This document shows, one piece after another, positions 11,169 through 22,753 of a stretch of DNA of 64,000 bases (the stretch's first letter is position 1; the number at the start of each line of letters is the position of its first letter). Below the pieces are notes generated by a model that had not been told where the DNA came from, searched no databases, and saw only the letters and a program-made list of their open reading frames with translations. A program made the translations under genes and the position numbers. The stretch comes from Trichomonas vaginalis G3 (lineage: Eukaryota; Parabasalia; Trichomonadida; Trichomonadidae): positions 8,150,879 through 8,214,878 of the forward strand of contig NC_067206.1 of assembly GCF_026262505.1 (NCBI RefSeq). The letters run 5' to 3'.

Positions 11169-12474
11169 TAGGGTGTCCAAAGGTGTGTTTAGCACAAACC
11201 TGAATACTGCGAATAGAAATAAACAAGTTACATATATATAAAGTTTATTTAAATATAATCACCATTGGATTCAATCACGCGTTCGCAGCGATCGATCCAG
11301 GCTTGAAAGACACGCTTTAAATCATCATGAGAAAATTGCTCAAATTGCTCTCTTACAAAATTTCAAAGATCATCTGGACTCGCGAATTCGCGTCCTTCAG
11401 CTCTCTTTTTTAGCGTGCCGAATAAATAAAAGTCAGAGGGTGCAATATCAGGTGAATAAATTGGGTTTGGAACAACTTTGACATTGTTTTCCAACAAGTA
11501 ATTCATTACCTTATGACTTTTTGTGAACTCTTGAATTATCAAAATGAATTGCAAACTTTTGTTTTTGTTTTTGGATTTCTCAAACTCATCAGAAATTGAT
11601 AATTTGAGTAAGAAACATTGTCAATTAGATACTGAGCATTCATCGTATTAGGTTTTTGAAGAATATCAATTGCGATGATGCCATTCACGCCCAAAAAACC
11701 GACAACATCATCATTGGTGTCAATTTTTTTCTTCGGGAATGTTTGCGGATTTTCATCCTTCGGGATCCACATGATTTTGGCTTCTGTTGCATATTGAAAC
11801 CAAGACTCGTCCCCTGTTACTAAAAAGCGAAACTTCTTGGATTGATACGCACCCAATATAGAGAGGAGCTCTTTCGAAGATTGGACTCTAGATTTTTTTT
11901 GAACTGAATTAAGGTTGTGCGGAACCCAACGTGTATACGCTAGTTTGTAGTTCAAATAATTGTGCAGATAATAACTGACTGTTGTACGTGGTATCTGTGT
12001 CATCTCCTCTATCCTTCTGAGTGATGCTCTTGGGTCTTCATCTAGCGCTTGAAGAATTGCTTTGATTTTTCTTTGATCGCGGCGATTTTTGTCATTTTTA
12101 TGATGGGCGCCTTTTTGTTCATGAAGTGATACATCCTAACATGATACGGTTACAGTGGAATAGCTAGGAGCATCCATACCGAAGCATTTTACCAATGTCT
12201 CGTAGATTTTTTTACAGTCTTTGCATTTTTTTGCAAGAGCGAGGATGTTTTCTTTATGATTCATTAAAAAAATGAAAAAAATCCCGCCAAAATTTCCCGC
12301 GAAACCGCCTCTTGTCTCAAAATTCATTTTATATCCCGGCATGGCGCCAAATACAACATACTCATCATATACATATATTCATATTTTTTATTATTATATA
12401 TTTTATAATCAGCATATATCTCCTTTAATAGTCTCATATAGAGCGCTGTGCTAAACGCACCTTTGGACCCCCTA
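11169..12474 (-). mobile_element. mariner-family DNA transposon (in unit B)
   Basis: It occupies exactly the same target site as the copy in unit A and is 1306 bases long. The left TA (11167-11168) and right TA (12475-12476) are present, with one extra A after the right end. The identical site and near-identical sequence mean one insertion event that was later copied between units, rather than two independent hits. Confidence 0.93.
11325..12264 (-). pseudogene. mariner transposase, frameshifted
   Basis: The ATG is at 12262-12264. The protein shows the same WVPHNL, GDESW and YSPDIAPSDF blocks as the unit A copy, but has extra single-base differences that break the frame in further places, including around the second catalytic Asp block. 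It is inactive. Confidence 0.9.
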
Positions 12475-13324
12475 TAATAAAGCTCATTCTGAACAGTATT
12501 TATGGCAAAACTATTCTATCTCCTATTGAGTCAAATAATAACCATAGTAAATGACAAAGATGCTATAAGATATGCTATCAGAAACTACAACCATATAGTG
12601 AAGTTCGAAGGTTTGGATGGCTCAGATAAAACTATTTTCAAGCTAACGAAAAGCATTTGCAGACACTTTAACTTCTGTCCACTTGGTGTTAACATTCTGT
12701 CTATGTCGAAGAGAATAATGAACGAAGTATTCTGTACTGCAGAAGATATGGGACTTCAAATATTTTACCAGGACTGTGATAGCATGCATATTTTCAATGA
12801 AGACATACCAAAGCTTGCAGCAGAGTTTAAGAAGAGATACGGTAGAGAACTTATTGGTAAAACATTAGGTCAGTTCCATTCTGACTTCGCAGAAATAACA
12901 CCTGGAAAACAAAGTTTAGCATACAAGTCAATATTTTGTGGAAAGAAGACTTACATAGACTTACTCACTAACGATTTAAATGAAGTTGCATTCCATGCAC
13001 GTTGCAAAGGTGTCAAACAAGACGTCCTTGCTTTAACAGCAAATGAAATGTTTCCTGAAGCTATACAATGCTATTACAATGAAGATAAGAACATTCACAT
13101 ACCTGTTGGAACATATGACAAAGACTCTGAGTTCAGTTTAATGAAACTTTACAAAGCACTTTATGACGGTCAAGAGATTGGATTTGACTTATGTAAGTCT
13201 TCTAGTCCTTGCTTTGCTGAAAAGTTTAACTTCTCAATAACGACTAAAACAAGCTTTATTCGTAAGTTGAAGTTCTGAGGTCATTTATTTTTGTCAGCAG
13301 TGAGACCATTCATGATAAAAATAA

Positions 13325-13346
13325 GCGCTAGCGAAGGGCGAAGCCC
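13325..13346. repeat. GC-rich mini-palindromes between pPolB and HNH (unit B)
   Basis: CGCTAGCG followed by GGGCGAAGCCC (13336-13346), a shortened version of the unit A island. Confidence 0.75.
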
Positions 13347-13369
13347 ATGAGGTCATATATTTTTGTCAT

Positions 13370-13936
13370 TTATGTATAACCATTGTCTCTCTTAAACTTT
13401 GCAATAGACAGCTTTGTTCTTCTTCCTTCTACATCTGTAATGTTTATATAATCTTTGCTATACTGTCTTAAGACATTCATTCGTCTGTATTGAGTTCCCA
13501 TGAAATAGTAAAAGACATCTTCACTTGGGACATAGTAGTAATTTTCTAGAGTAAATTTAGAGTATTGTATAATTTCAACAGCATCTTCAGGAAGAGTGTC
13601 TACAATGTCAAACCAATAGCCATTCGAACCAGAAATATTTCTCATGTTTTGTCTTCTCGACACCCACCTTAAGTTTGAGATATGAAAGTCTCCTCTGTCT
13701 CTGTTTATATGGTCTACTTCTCGAAGTCCTTCAGGATTCGGTATAAATTGATTTGCAACAATTTTATGTTTAAAGAGTTTATGTTTGTTTAAATAAACAC
13801 AAATATAACCATCACCGTTGTCAAACTCACTTACAACTCTTTTGTTACTTATGCGCCTAATTGGATATGGGTACTCTGAAAAGATTTCATAGTCATTGTC
13901 ATGTTCGAGTGTTTGCCAATGTCCTTCACCTTCCAT
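13370..13936 (-). CDS. HNH endonuclease, type 1 allele (unit B)
   Basis: Identical protein to the unit A gene. It lies near the centre of the A-like tract of this mosaic unit. Confidence 0.85.
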   Translation of the reverse strand: MEGEGHWQTLEHDNDYEIFSEYPYPIRRISNKRVVSEFDNGDGYICVYLNKHKLFKHKIVANQFIPNPEGLREVDHINRDRGDFHISNLRWVSRRQNMRNISGSNGYWFDIVDTLPEDAVEIIQYSKFTLENYYYVPSEDVFYYFMGTQYRRMNVLRQYSKDYINITDVEGRRTKLSIAKFKRDNGYT

Positions 13937-13986
13937 GCCTTTCACTCAAATAAAAATTTTCAGAAAAAATAAAACTAGCGTAGATT

Positions 13987-14844
13987 TTAAAAAACTGCGA
14001 TGGTAGAGTTTAAGAGTTGTGCTTCAATGTAGAGACAGTCCTTCCCATCTGGAGGTAAGAACACTGGGCAGTTATGGTCATGTGTGGAGAACATGTCTAT
14101 CCAAAACTCACGATTGAAGCCAGTTAATTTATAGTATTTAGGATTTGACAGTGGTGAAGTTCTTGTATGACCAATGAACTCATTTTCAACTCCTTACTTA
14201 AGTTTGAATATAATATAGCTTGCTTTCTATCCAAATGCCGGTGTTACAATCTTTGAAAATTCATTTTTCCTCGGAAGCATTGCATCATAATTGAAAACAT
14301 TCTTGAAATCATCATTTGGTTCAGAGATTTGAAACCTTATACGTAATGGATTTTCTTTCTTTTTAGCTACTTCATTGAATGGTGAATATATAACAAACTG
14401 ACAGTCATGAGTTCCATCTTCATTTTCATTAAATTCATAATGAAAGTCTATAAGTTGTGGCTGACTACCTTCTTCTTTCAGTTGTGCAAGAAACTCACGT
14501 AAAGGCTGTAAAGTTTTGTACTTCAATGTTAAACTTTTTCTCGGACATTTCATTAAATGAAATCATACATTGTTGCAATGTTGTATCGTCTTTAAAGTAT
14601 TTGTATATGTGAATGTTTTGGGCGCTTAAAGACTGTTCGTCATTTTCTATCTCGACTTGAAGTATAAAGTCAACCTTTCTGAAAGCACGTGTTATATACA
14701 TAGATGTTTATGCCAATGTACTTCTCTTCATTTATGTTCACAATCCAGTCTGTTGGAAACTTAAACGTTACTCTGTTTCCCCTTTATTTTGACGTCAGGG
14801 TTTTCACTACTGAACGCAACAGATAAAGGTATTTGTCTATACAT
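13987..14844 (-). pseudogene. Minor capsid candidate, broken (unit B)
   Basis: It is of the A-type allele with several breaks. Confidence 0.75.
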
Positions 14845-14868
14845 TTAGTTCCGATAAAAATAAACCAT

Positions 14869-15129
14869 TTACTCTTTCTTTGCTTCAGCTTCTTTAGCTT
14901 TTGCTTCAGCTTCTTCTCTAGCTTTTTCGCCAGTAGTCTTGGGTTCTTCTGTCTTCCAGCAGCTAATGCAGCAAGTTGTTTTTCACTAAGTTTTCTCTTT
15001 GGTCTCTCTGGCTTTTGTTCTTGTTTTTGTTCCTTCAGTTCGGATAAAATTTTGCTCACGAATTTCTTTCTTCAATGCTTCAACATCTATGACCCCTTGG
15101 GTCTTGTCCGTGGGGCTTGTCTGAGTCAT
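14869..15129 (-). pseudogene. 86-aa basic protein gene, broken (unit B)
   Basis: It corresponds to 32416-32676 and has one or two breaks. Confidence 0.7.
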
Positions 15130-15174
15130 TTGACTGCAGATAAAAAACAAAATTAAAACTTTAACCGATGTAAA

Positions 15175-15612
15175 ATGAGCTTGTCAAAATCAGAGCGAGA
15201 GTCTATTATATTAAATGACGCAAGAGGAATACAACATCCTTTCTATTACGTAAGTCAGAGTAAAGATGGTAAAATATATGTTAGGAAAAGAAAGGTTCCA
15301 TTAGCGAATACAGAGAGCGACAACATTAAGGTGCATGGCACCGAGGGCGAAGCCCACGAAGCCCATATAAAACATTCTGTTCAAACTGAAAAGTCAATAG
15401 AACAAGAAGAAAAGAAGCCAGATGTACTTTCAATAACGAACCAAGAGCTTATTGCAAAGTTCGTGAATTTCATTGAAAAACAAACCGAGTCAAAGAACCC
15501 TGACCCACCAGTGAAAGAAGTTGAGACAAAAGAAAATGTACAGTTCATTGAAAATGTCAAGAAACAACTTCCACCACGAATGCCAAGAAGAAGAGTGAGA
15601 ATAATGAAGTAA
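15175..15612 (+). CDS. 145-aa protein (unit B)
   Basis: It is open. Its middle carries the A-type text EKSIE where C-G have EPPKE; downstream of that it is C-like, so the right end of the A-like tract falls inside this gene, near 15,410. Confidence 0.8.
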   Translation: MSLSKSERESIILNDARGIQHPFYYVSQSKDGKIYVRKRKVPLANTESDNIKVHGTEGEAHEAHIKHSVQTEKSIEQEEKKPDVLSITNQELIAKFVNFIEKQTESKNPDPPVKEVETKENVQFIENVKKQLPPRMPRRRVRIMK

Positions 15613-15639
15613 AGAGATATTTTTATCCGAATCAAAGAC

Positions 15640-17214
15640 ATGCAGAACGAACAGTTAAACGAATTTACTCCAGCAGAGCATATTCATCAGATTCGCTCAT
15701 ATTTCGATATCATAGACAATGCAGTTCAAATTGGTGACACTAATAGAAAATATTCTGACGCAAAGATTCCATCACAACCTGGAACTGCTAAAGATAACAC
15801 ATGGGTAACATTCAATCTCTCACCTCCTGGTGAAAATATGTTGGACCTTTACAATACATTCATTACATATAAAATGGAAGGTCAATTTATTGTAGATAAA
15901 GAAATTGGTTCAGGTTCCGATAAAACAAACCCACCAGGATTTTGGATTGGTTTCGATGACGCTTTCTATGCAGTTGCTGGATATCAAATCCTTGCAAATG
16001 GTCGTATCGTATATTCTCAAGACAACGCAAGAGAAGAAGCATATATAACTTCAAACTCACAAACTGCCGAACAAATAAAGAAAGTAGATGTTTTCTCAAA
16101 GACTCGACATGAAGATGTATGGAGTCATTCGGGAACATACAGAACAGGACAAATTGTTAGTGGTCCAATTACAGCAGGAAAATCATTTGATTTTAAGCTT
16201 CGTTTAAGAATTCCTGTTAGAAGATTCCTTCCATTAGAAGCTATTCGATTTATTCCAGCTTTTGCAGGAAACATTCAGCTTAAAGTAAAGTTCAGTAGCG
16301 ACGCCTTACAATGCACATCTATATCTGTAAATGATATCATTGCTTTCAATCCAACTCTTAAAGTTGCATTTGCTTCAGATTCAAATCCACCGACAAATAA
16401 ATTTGTTCCATGGAATGAACCATTCACTATGATAACGAAGGCAGTAGAAGCTAGTGGAACAGTTACTATTACAACTGTAACCAAGCAACTATTTCGAACA
16501 AAGATGGATTTTAATGAATGTTTTATTCATCCAAAGTCATTCTCTTTAGACCCTAACATTTATACAGAACTTGTAGAACATTATACAAACGAGGCTTTAT
16601 GTTTTCCTGTTAAAGTTATGGATTGGATTCCTATGGACGGTTCATTCTCAAAGAATACAGATAGTTCAAGTGCAACATTTACAGCAGCTTATACGCCTAT
16701 TAATGTTAAAAGTATTTGGGCACTATTTAGAAAGAAAGACAACTATTATGTTAATTTTGAGAACCCTAAGTTTAAATATCTTCAGCTTTCCATGGGAGCT
16801 TATGGAAATATGCCTGCAGAACCTGAAAAATCATATGGACCTGTATTTTATGAAATGGTTGCGAACGCTTGCAATACAAACAATGATATGATAGGATTTA
16901 ATGAAGATGTTATGAGGTCATTGGTGGATGATGGTAGTGTGGAACATAAATGGGATAGCTATGACAACACACATTTCTTATGTGGTTTTCCAACAGAAGT
17001 GGACTTTTGCTTCCAGCAAGGTCAAACTTCAACAGCTCCAATAACATACAAATTGTCTGTTAAAGGACCTATTGAACTAGCAACTGAAAATGTACCAAAG
17101 CCACTTATTGGATTTATGAGGGATTGTTGCTTTGCCATTCAGGTGCGTGCTAATGGCATCCCAATAATAAGATTAGATGACTATAACTTAGCCGCGGACG
17201 ACAGTGAGGAATAA
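15640..17214 (+). CDS. Major capsid protein candidate (unit B)
   Basis: Open at 524 residues, identical in sequence to units C-F. Confidence 0.8.
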   Translation: MQNEQLNEFTPAEHIHQIRSYFDIIDNAVQIGDTNRKYSDAKIPSQPGTAKDNTWVTFNLSPPGENMLDLYNTFITYKMEGQFIVDKEIGSGSDKTNPPGFWIGFDDAFYAVAGYQILANGRIVYSQDNAREEAYITSNSQTAEQIKKVDVFSKTRHEDVWSHSGTYRTGQIVSGPITAGKSFDFKLRLRIPVRRFLPLEAIRFIPAFAGNIQLKVKFSSDALQCTSISVNDIIAFNPTLKVAFASDSNPPTNKFVPWNEPFTMITKAVEASGTVTITTVTKQLFRTKMDFNECFIHPKSFSLDPNIYTELVEHYTNEALCFPVKVMDWIPMDGSFSKNTDSSSATFTAAYTPINVKSIWALFRKKDNYYVNFENPKFKYLQLSMGAYGNMPAEPEKSYGPVFYEMVANACNTNNDMIGFNEDVMRSLVDDGSVEHKWDSYDNTHFLCGFPTEVDFCFQQGQTSTAPITYKLSVKGPIELATENVPKPLIGFMRDCCFAIQVRANGIPIIRLDDYNLAADDSEE

Positions 17215-17244
17215 AGGATGAACGTTTATTTTTAAAGCTTATAA

Positions 17245-17685
17245 ATGAGTTCTTCATCAAGCTCTCGTGAACCTTCACCATCTATGAAACAAACTTTACC
17301 AAACGATTATGGAGCACCTATTGAATATTTCTTACGAGCTGCACAATGGCAAAGAGCAGTCTCACCAAGGTTAGGTGTTCCACCAGCTCCTGTCAAAAAT
17401 AGCATTTGGTCAAGTCCTTATATAAGATATGGTCTCCCACTAGGTTTGATAGCTACAGCAGGAGCAGTTATGATGTTGAAAAGAAATAAAGCAAATGTTG
17501 TAAATAATACTGAAGTAGCTGAAGTTAAACAAACTCCAACACCTTCACAAGCAAAACCTTCAATGACTCCTGAACCTATGGAAGTACAAACTCCTGTTCA
17601 AAAGTCAACTCCTAAACCGACTCCAACATTTAAACTAGAACCTACTCCTCAAATAAATCGTAAAACTCCTGCGTTTCCTTACTGA
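17245..17685 (+). CDS. 146-aa single-span membrane protein (unit B)
   Basis: Identical to the reference copy. Confidence 0.85.
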   Translation: MSSSSSSREPSPSMKQTLPNDYGAPIEYFLRAAQWQRAVSPRLGVPPAPVKNSIWSSPYIRYGLPLGLIATAGAVMMLKRNKANVVNNTEVAEVKQTPTPSQAKPSMTPEPMEVQTPVQKSTPKPTPTFKLEPTPQINRKTPAFPY

Positions 17686-17733
17686 AAAAATAACGTTATT
17701 TTTATTTAATATTAAAATTTTTATTTGATTGAA

Positions 17734-17970
17734 ATGACGACTAAAGTCACTGAAGCAATGAAACAAAAGTTTTTGGTAGAATACATTAAATCAGGAACTA
17801 TTCCAGAAGGTTTTTACATTCATACTATGAAGGATGGTAGAGTTCAGTTTAGAAAGATAAAGCAACCATTAGATAAAGAAGGAATTTTGAGAAAGATTAA
17901 ACTTCATGAGGACAACATTGCTAAACTTAGGAAGAAGTTAGAAGAGTTGGAGAAAGGAAGAGAGTTATAA
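17734..17970 (+). CDS. 78-aa coiled-coil protein (unit B)
   Basis: Identical to the reference copy. Confidence 0.8.
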   Translation: MTTKVTEAMKQKFLVEYIKSGTIPEGFYIHTMKDGRVQFRKIKQPLDKEGILRKIKLHEDNIAKLRKKLEELEKGREL

Positions 17971-17986
17971 AGCAATGAATTCAAGT

Positions 17987-18023
17987 GGGTGAAAAAAAGA
18001 GGTGAGATCTCACCACTTCACCT
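17987..18023. repeat. Nested palindrome in the 78/108-aa spacer (unit B)
   Basis: Two-repeat version like unit A, with one extra A in the spacer run. Confidence 0.8.
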
Positions 18024-18111
18024 AAATTTATTTTTGTGCTATGTTTTCATACGTGTGAAGGTAGTGATATCATTTATTTTTAAGTTTATTTTTAAGTTTA
18101 TTTTTATGTAA

Positions 18112-18438
18112 ATGACGAAAACTATTGAGATAACAAACTACAACCGTCATGAGTTCAAGAATTTGTTCTTCGTTCCTCGTGAAAATACATTCTATCAGAT
18201 ACGAGGGAGAAAGGGTAAAGTTAGTTTGAGCGTTTATGACAACAAACATAATGGGAGATATATAAAAGCAATAGATACAAACGGTAAGCGTGTTTCATTA
18301 GCTTTGTCAAAACTTACTAACATTTATTTTGACAGTGACTTTGACTCTGACGATTGGAGCGACAGCAGCGATACTGAAGAATATGAACTATTGTGTGAAG
18401 CACAGCAATGGGAAGCGCTGCAATACTTTTGTAAATGA
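18112..18438 (+). CDS. 108-aa protein (unit B)
   Basis: Identical to the reference copy. Confidence 0.85.
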   Translation: MTKTIEITNYNRHEFKNLFFVPRENTFYQIRGRKGKVSLSVYDNKHNGRYIKAIDTNGKRVSLALSKLTNIYFDSDFDSDDWSDSSDTEEYELLCEAQQWEALQYFCK

Positions 18439-18655
18439 GAACATTAGTGGGAACGTTAGTGAGAACGTTTATTTTTTCATTAGTGAAGTCGTTAGTGAAA
18501 ACATTAGTGAGGTGAAGTGGGTGGCGGTTTTGTAAATATTTAAGGTTAAGTTAGTGTTGTCGTTTGTGTTGTAAAATATACGTCAGCGGTTTTGTAAAGT
18601 GTCAAACCGTTATCTTGGGTAAGGTGGAACGCAGTGCCGCCGTACCCAAGATAAC
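18439..18655. promoter_or_regulatory. Iteron array and 47-base hairpin (unit B/C junction)
   Basis: Iterons at 18439-18510 and hairpin at 18609-18655, with the same sequence as at the other junctions. Confidence 0.8.
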
Positions 18656-18769
18656 CATACTAACTTAAAATTAGTTCGCAAAGCTAACGACGTCCTTCGT
18701 TCCATTGACGACAAACCAAAAGAAGGTGAGAGATGGTTAAAGAAAGATGAAGAGAATAGGAAGAGAAAT

Positions 18770-21700
18770 GTGAAGTCAGGCAATAGACTCATTGACTTTA
18801 ACATCGAAGCTTTAGATGAACCAAACAGAGACTACTTACACAAACATTTCGGTAAGGTTTTCATGAGACTCTTAGAGAAAATTAAAATAAACTCACAACA
18901 GAGATGGATGGTATGTTATAAACTTGGTGGAAAGTATGAATGTTCTACGTTAAACCTCAATAATATTGGAACATTACTACATCAGCTCTTGAAGGAGAAC
19001 TTTATATCAGAGATAGAAGCAAATGCTGCAGGTATTGTTGAAATGCACTATGACTTCTTCTTGACAAACATAAAGAATCTTACTGAAATAAAGATGTATG
19101 ATTTAACAGAATATGAAGGCTTAACGATGTCAGATGTTAAGAAAGGAAAGCCACAGAAGCGACCATATAGAGATGAAAGCACACTGACAAATGACCAGAA
19201 AGCCATTTTGGAAGCTCTTAAGCAAACAGGAAACCCAGCACTTATAGAAAGCTTTTGGAAAGATAATGGTGAAAAGAAGTTTTATAAGAAGAGAAGCGGT
19301 CAGTTCTGGAAGTATCTTTGCACATTACCTATAAATCTTGAACGCTACCAAATCTTCAATGAACTGAACAAAAGAACTGCAACACTTATGACAGAGGACA
19401 ATTGTTTCGTTTATGCTTGCATTCAGGCTGGAGTAAATGAAGAAACTATTGACCACATGAGAGAAGTCATTCGTGTTAGAGACTTTCCTCAAAGTAAAGT
19501 ACAAGAAATTTCTGACGCAACAGGTATAGCATTTAATGTTACCATTGGTTATTTCAATGACTCAAGACATAATGAAATAAAGAGATACATACCAAAAGAA
19601 TGTAAAACTGTTCGAACTATTGACTTACTTCTTGTTGAAGACCACTACATGCTAAATGAAAGACTTCCAATGACAACATATTTCATTCGCAACTATATAG
19701 AAATCTTGAAGGAGTGTGGTGGAATGAACATTGAAAAACAGATGAAAATATATACAATGAGAGATGGTAAATACATTGTTCGCATGGATAGAACTACACC
19801 ACTATGGGATGTTATGAAAACATTGTGGGAGTGCATAATTTCGAAACCTATTTCTTATGGAGAACTTTTCACATATACTACTGACTTATATAAACAGAAC
19901 CTTGCACCATTTAAAGACTTGTCATATGCTCCAAAGTATTGTGTACAACTGAAGGAGAAAGTAGAGTCAAAAGAAGTAAAATAAAGCTAAATGTAAGTTC
20001 ATTCCTGAGCACGTTTTCTTTGCTGACTTTGAGTGCAGTACCGATGGCTTTCATAAAGCTTTTAACATATGTTATGACAGTGAAGATGGTTCAGTGAGTG
20101 AAAGCATATGGGGTCAAAACTGTGCAACAGAATTTTTGGAGCGACTTCCTGACAAGAGTTTAATATATTTCCATAACCTCAGTTATGACATAAACTTCAT
20201 CTTAAGACACATGACAGAAGTGAAAGGAACTCCCATCATTAAAGGTTCACGAACAATGCAAATAACTGGCTTATATAAAGGACGGGCAATTATTATAAAA
20301 GACTCTTACAGTGTTATAAATAAGAAGCCTAAACTATTTCCTGCTATGTTTAACTTACAAACAGGACCGAAAGAAGTATTTCCATACAACTACTACAGCA
20401 GTACTTTGTTAGCAAATGACAACAGAACTGGTGTCATTTCTGAAGCATGTAAGTTTATCCGGGATGCAGATACATTCATGAAAAACATAGATTCCATCAA
20501 AGGTTGCAGAATAGATGAGAACCACTTCGACTTAGAAAAGTATAGTACATTTTATTGCAAACAAGATGTAAGAATTTTAAGAGAAGGTTTTGTTAAGTTC
20601 CGCAATGACATATTGAAAGAATTTGATTTAAACGTTTATGACTACGTTAGTATTTGTTCAATTGCTAACAAATTATTTGAGAACAGAGTGTACTTCCCGA
20701 ATGGAAATCTTTATGACCTCTCAAATAAACCAAGAGAGTTTATTTCGAGATGCATTCAAGGTGGAAGATGTATGTTGTCAGATAACATTAAACAAAAGAG
20801 TAAAGAGAAACTCATTGCTGATTTCGACGCTGTTTCATTATATCCATCAGCTATAGCAAGACTTTATACTTTAGAAGGTATTCCAAAGGTTATGAAGAAA
20901 GAAATGTTAAGCAAAGAGTATCTCATGAAACATTTATTTGATGACGACCAAAAGGAACCCATTGGTGAAAAGTTTATGTCTGGCTTCTTTGTTCTCATTA
21001 AGATAAAAGAGATTGGCATACATAGACACTTTCCTTTAATAGTTTGTGACCCTGAACTAAATCTAGAACTTAACGTTCCCAGAAGTTCAAATACTTGCTG
21101 TTTAATGTATGTTGACCATATAACATTACAAGACCTCATAAAATATCAAGGTGTCAAATGTGAAGTGTTGCAAGGATACTATTACGATGGAAACAGAGAT
21201 ATAAGAATAAGAGATGAAGTAAAGAAGTTGTTTGAGTTAAGGTTAAAGTATAAGAAAGAAGGAAATCCTTTGCAAGAAAATATAAAGCTCATTCTGAACA
21301 GTATTTATGGCAAAACTATTCTATCTCCTATTGAGTCAAAAATAACCATAGTAGATGACAAAGATGCTATAAGATATGCTATAAGAAACTACAACCATAT
21401 AGTGAAGTTCGAAGGTTTGGATGGTTCGGATAAAACTATTTTCAAGCTAACGAAAAGCATTTGCAGATACTTTAACTTCTGTCCACTTGGTGTTAATATT
21501 CTGTCAATGTCGAAGAGAATAATGAACGAAGTATTCTGTACTGCAGAAGATATGGGACTTCAAATATTTTACCAGGACTGTGATAGCATGCATATTTTCA
21601 ATGAAGACATACCAAAGCTTGCAGCAGAGTTTAAGAAGAGATACGGTAGAGAACTTATTGGTAAAACATTAGGTCAGTTCCATTCTGACTTCGCAGAAAT

Positions 21701-22082
21701 AACACCTGGAAAACAAAGTTTAGCATACAAGTCAATATTTTGTGGAAAGAAGACTTACATAGACTTACTCACTAACGATTTAAATGAAGTTGCATTCCAT
21801 GCACGTTGCAAAGGTGTCAAACAAGACGTCCTTGCTTTAACAGCAAATGAAATGTTTCCTGAAGCTATACAATGCTATTACAATGAAGATAAGAACATTC
21901 ACATACCTGTTGGAACATATGACAAAGACTCTGAGTTCAGTTTAATGAAACTTTACAAAGCACTTTATGACGGTCAAGAGATTGGATTTGACTTATGTAA
22001 GTCTGCTACACTTGCATTTGAGGAAAAGTTTAACTTTTCTATTCAGACTAAGACTTCATTCATAAGAAAGCTTAAGTTCTGA
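18770..22082 (+). pseudogene. Protein-primed DNA polymerase, broken (unit C)
   Basis: Full length with about one break. The 3' end is the C-type allele found in all following units. Confidence 0.88.
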
Positions 22083-22133
22083 GAACATGAATGAGAAAAA
22101 TAATGAGGTCATTTATTTTTGTCAGCAGTGAGG

Positions 22134-22703
22134 TCATATAAGATTATATTGACGTTTGAATGCACTGTATGAAATTTTTGTAAGTTTTCCTTTTACAGTC
22201 CATGCATTTACATACAGAGTTCCACATTTATTGTTTTCCATTACATGAAGCTCTCTATAGCGAATTCCATTAAAGAAATAGAAGAGGTCTTGTTCTGGGT
22301 CATAGTATAAATCATCGAACTCATGTTTTCCATATGTTTTAACTTCAATGGAGTTTTCACCAATTTCATCTACATAGTTATAATTTATACCATTTGCTTT
22401 ACATCTGTTTTTATTGTTTTGTTGTGATGTTACATATCTTAAATTTTCTATTCTATTGTCTGTTCGTATATGATTTATATGGTCTACTTGAGGTAAGTTG
22501 TCTGGGTTAAGTATGAATTGTTCTGCTATAAGTTTGTGCTTGAAGTATTTTTGACCGTTTAAACATAACCTATAATATCCATCGCTCATCCATTCACTCA
22601 CAATTTTTCCTGTAGATTTTTTCCTAATATTGTGTGGATATTCTGTGTTAATTTCATAGTCGTTGTCAGCAACAAGTGTTTCCCAAACGTCTTCACCTTC
22701 CAT
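22134..22703 (-). CDS. HNH endonuclease, type 2 allele (unit C)
   Basis: Identical protein to the reference copy at 30914-31483. First unit in the window with this allele. Confidence 0.85.
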   Translation of the reverse strand: MEGEDVWETLVADNDYEINTEYPHNIRKKSTGKIVSEWMSDGYYRLCLNGQKYFKHKLIAEQFILNPDNLPQVDHINHIRTDNRIENLRYVTSQQNNKNRCKANGINYNYVDEIGENSIEVKTYGKHEFDDLYYDPEQDLFYFFNGIRYRELHVMENNKCGTLYVNAWTVKGKLTKISYSAFKRQYNLI

Positions 22704-22753
22704 GCCTTTCACTCAAATAAAAATTTTCAGAAAAAATAAAACTAGCTCAGATT

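Larger units (their letters stand above)
8659..13278 (+). pseudogene. Protein-primed DNA polymerase, broken and split by mariner (unit B)
   Basis: All domains are recognisable. It is interrupted by the mariner at 11169-12474 and has about two further breaks. The part before the mariner follows the C-type sequence and the part after it follows the A-type. Confidence 0.9.
8498..18608 (+). mobile_element. Unit B, mosaic copy with mariner insertion
   Basis: The sequence is C-like up to the mariner, A-like from the mariner to about 15,410, and C-like again afterwards. It holds the type 1 HNH gene. It is broken, with several breaks in the polymerase, the minor capsid candidate and the 86-aa gene. 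The genes from the 145-aa gene onward are whole. Confidence 0.9.
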
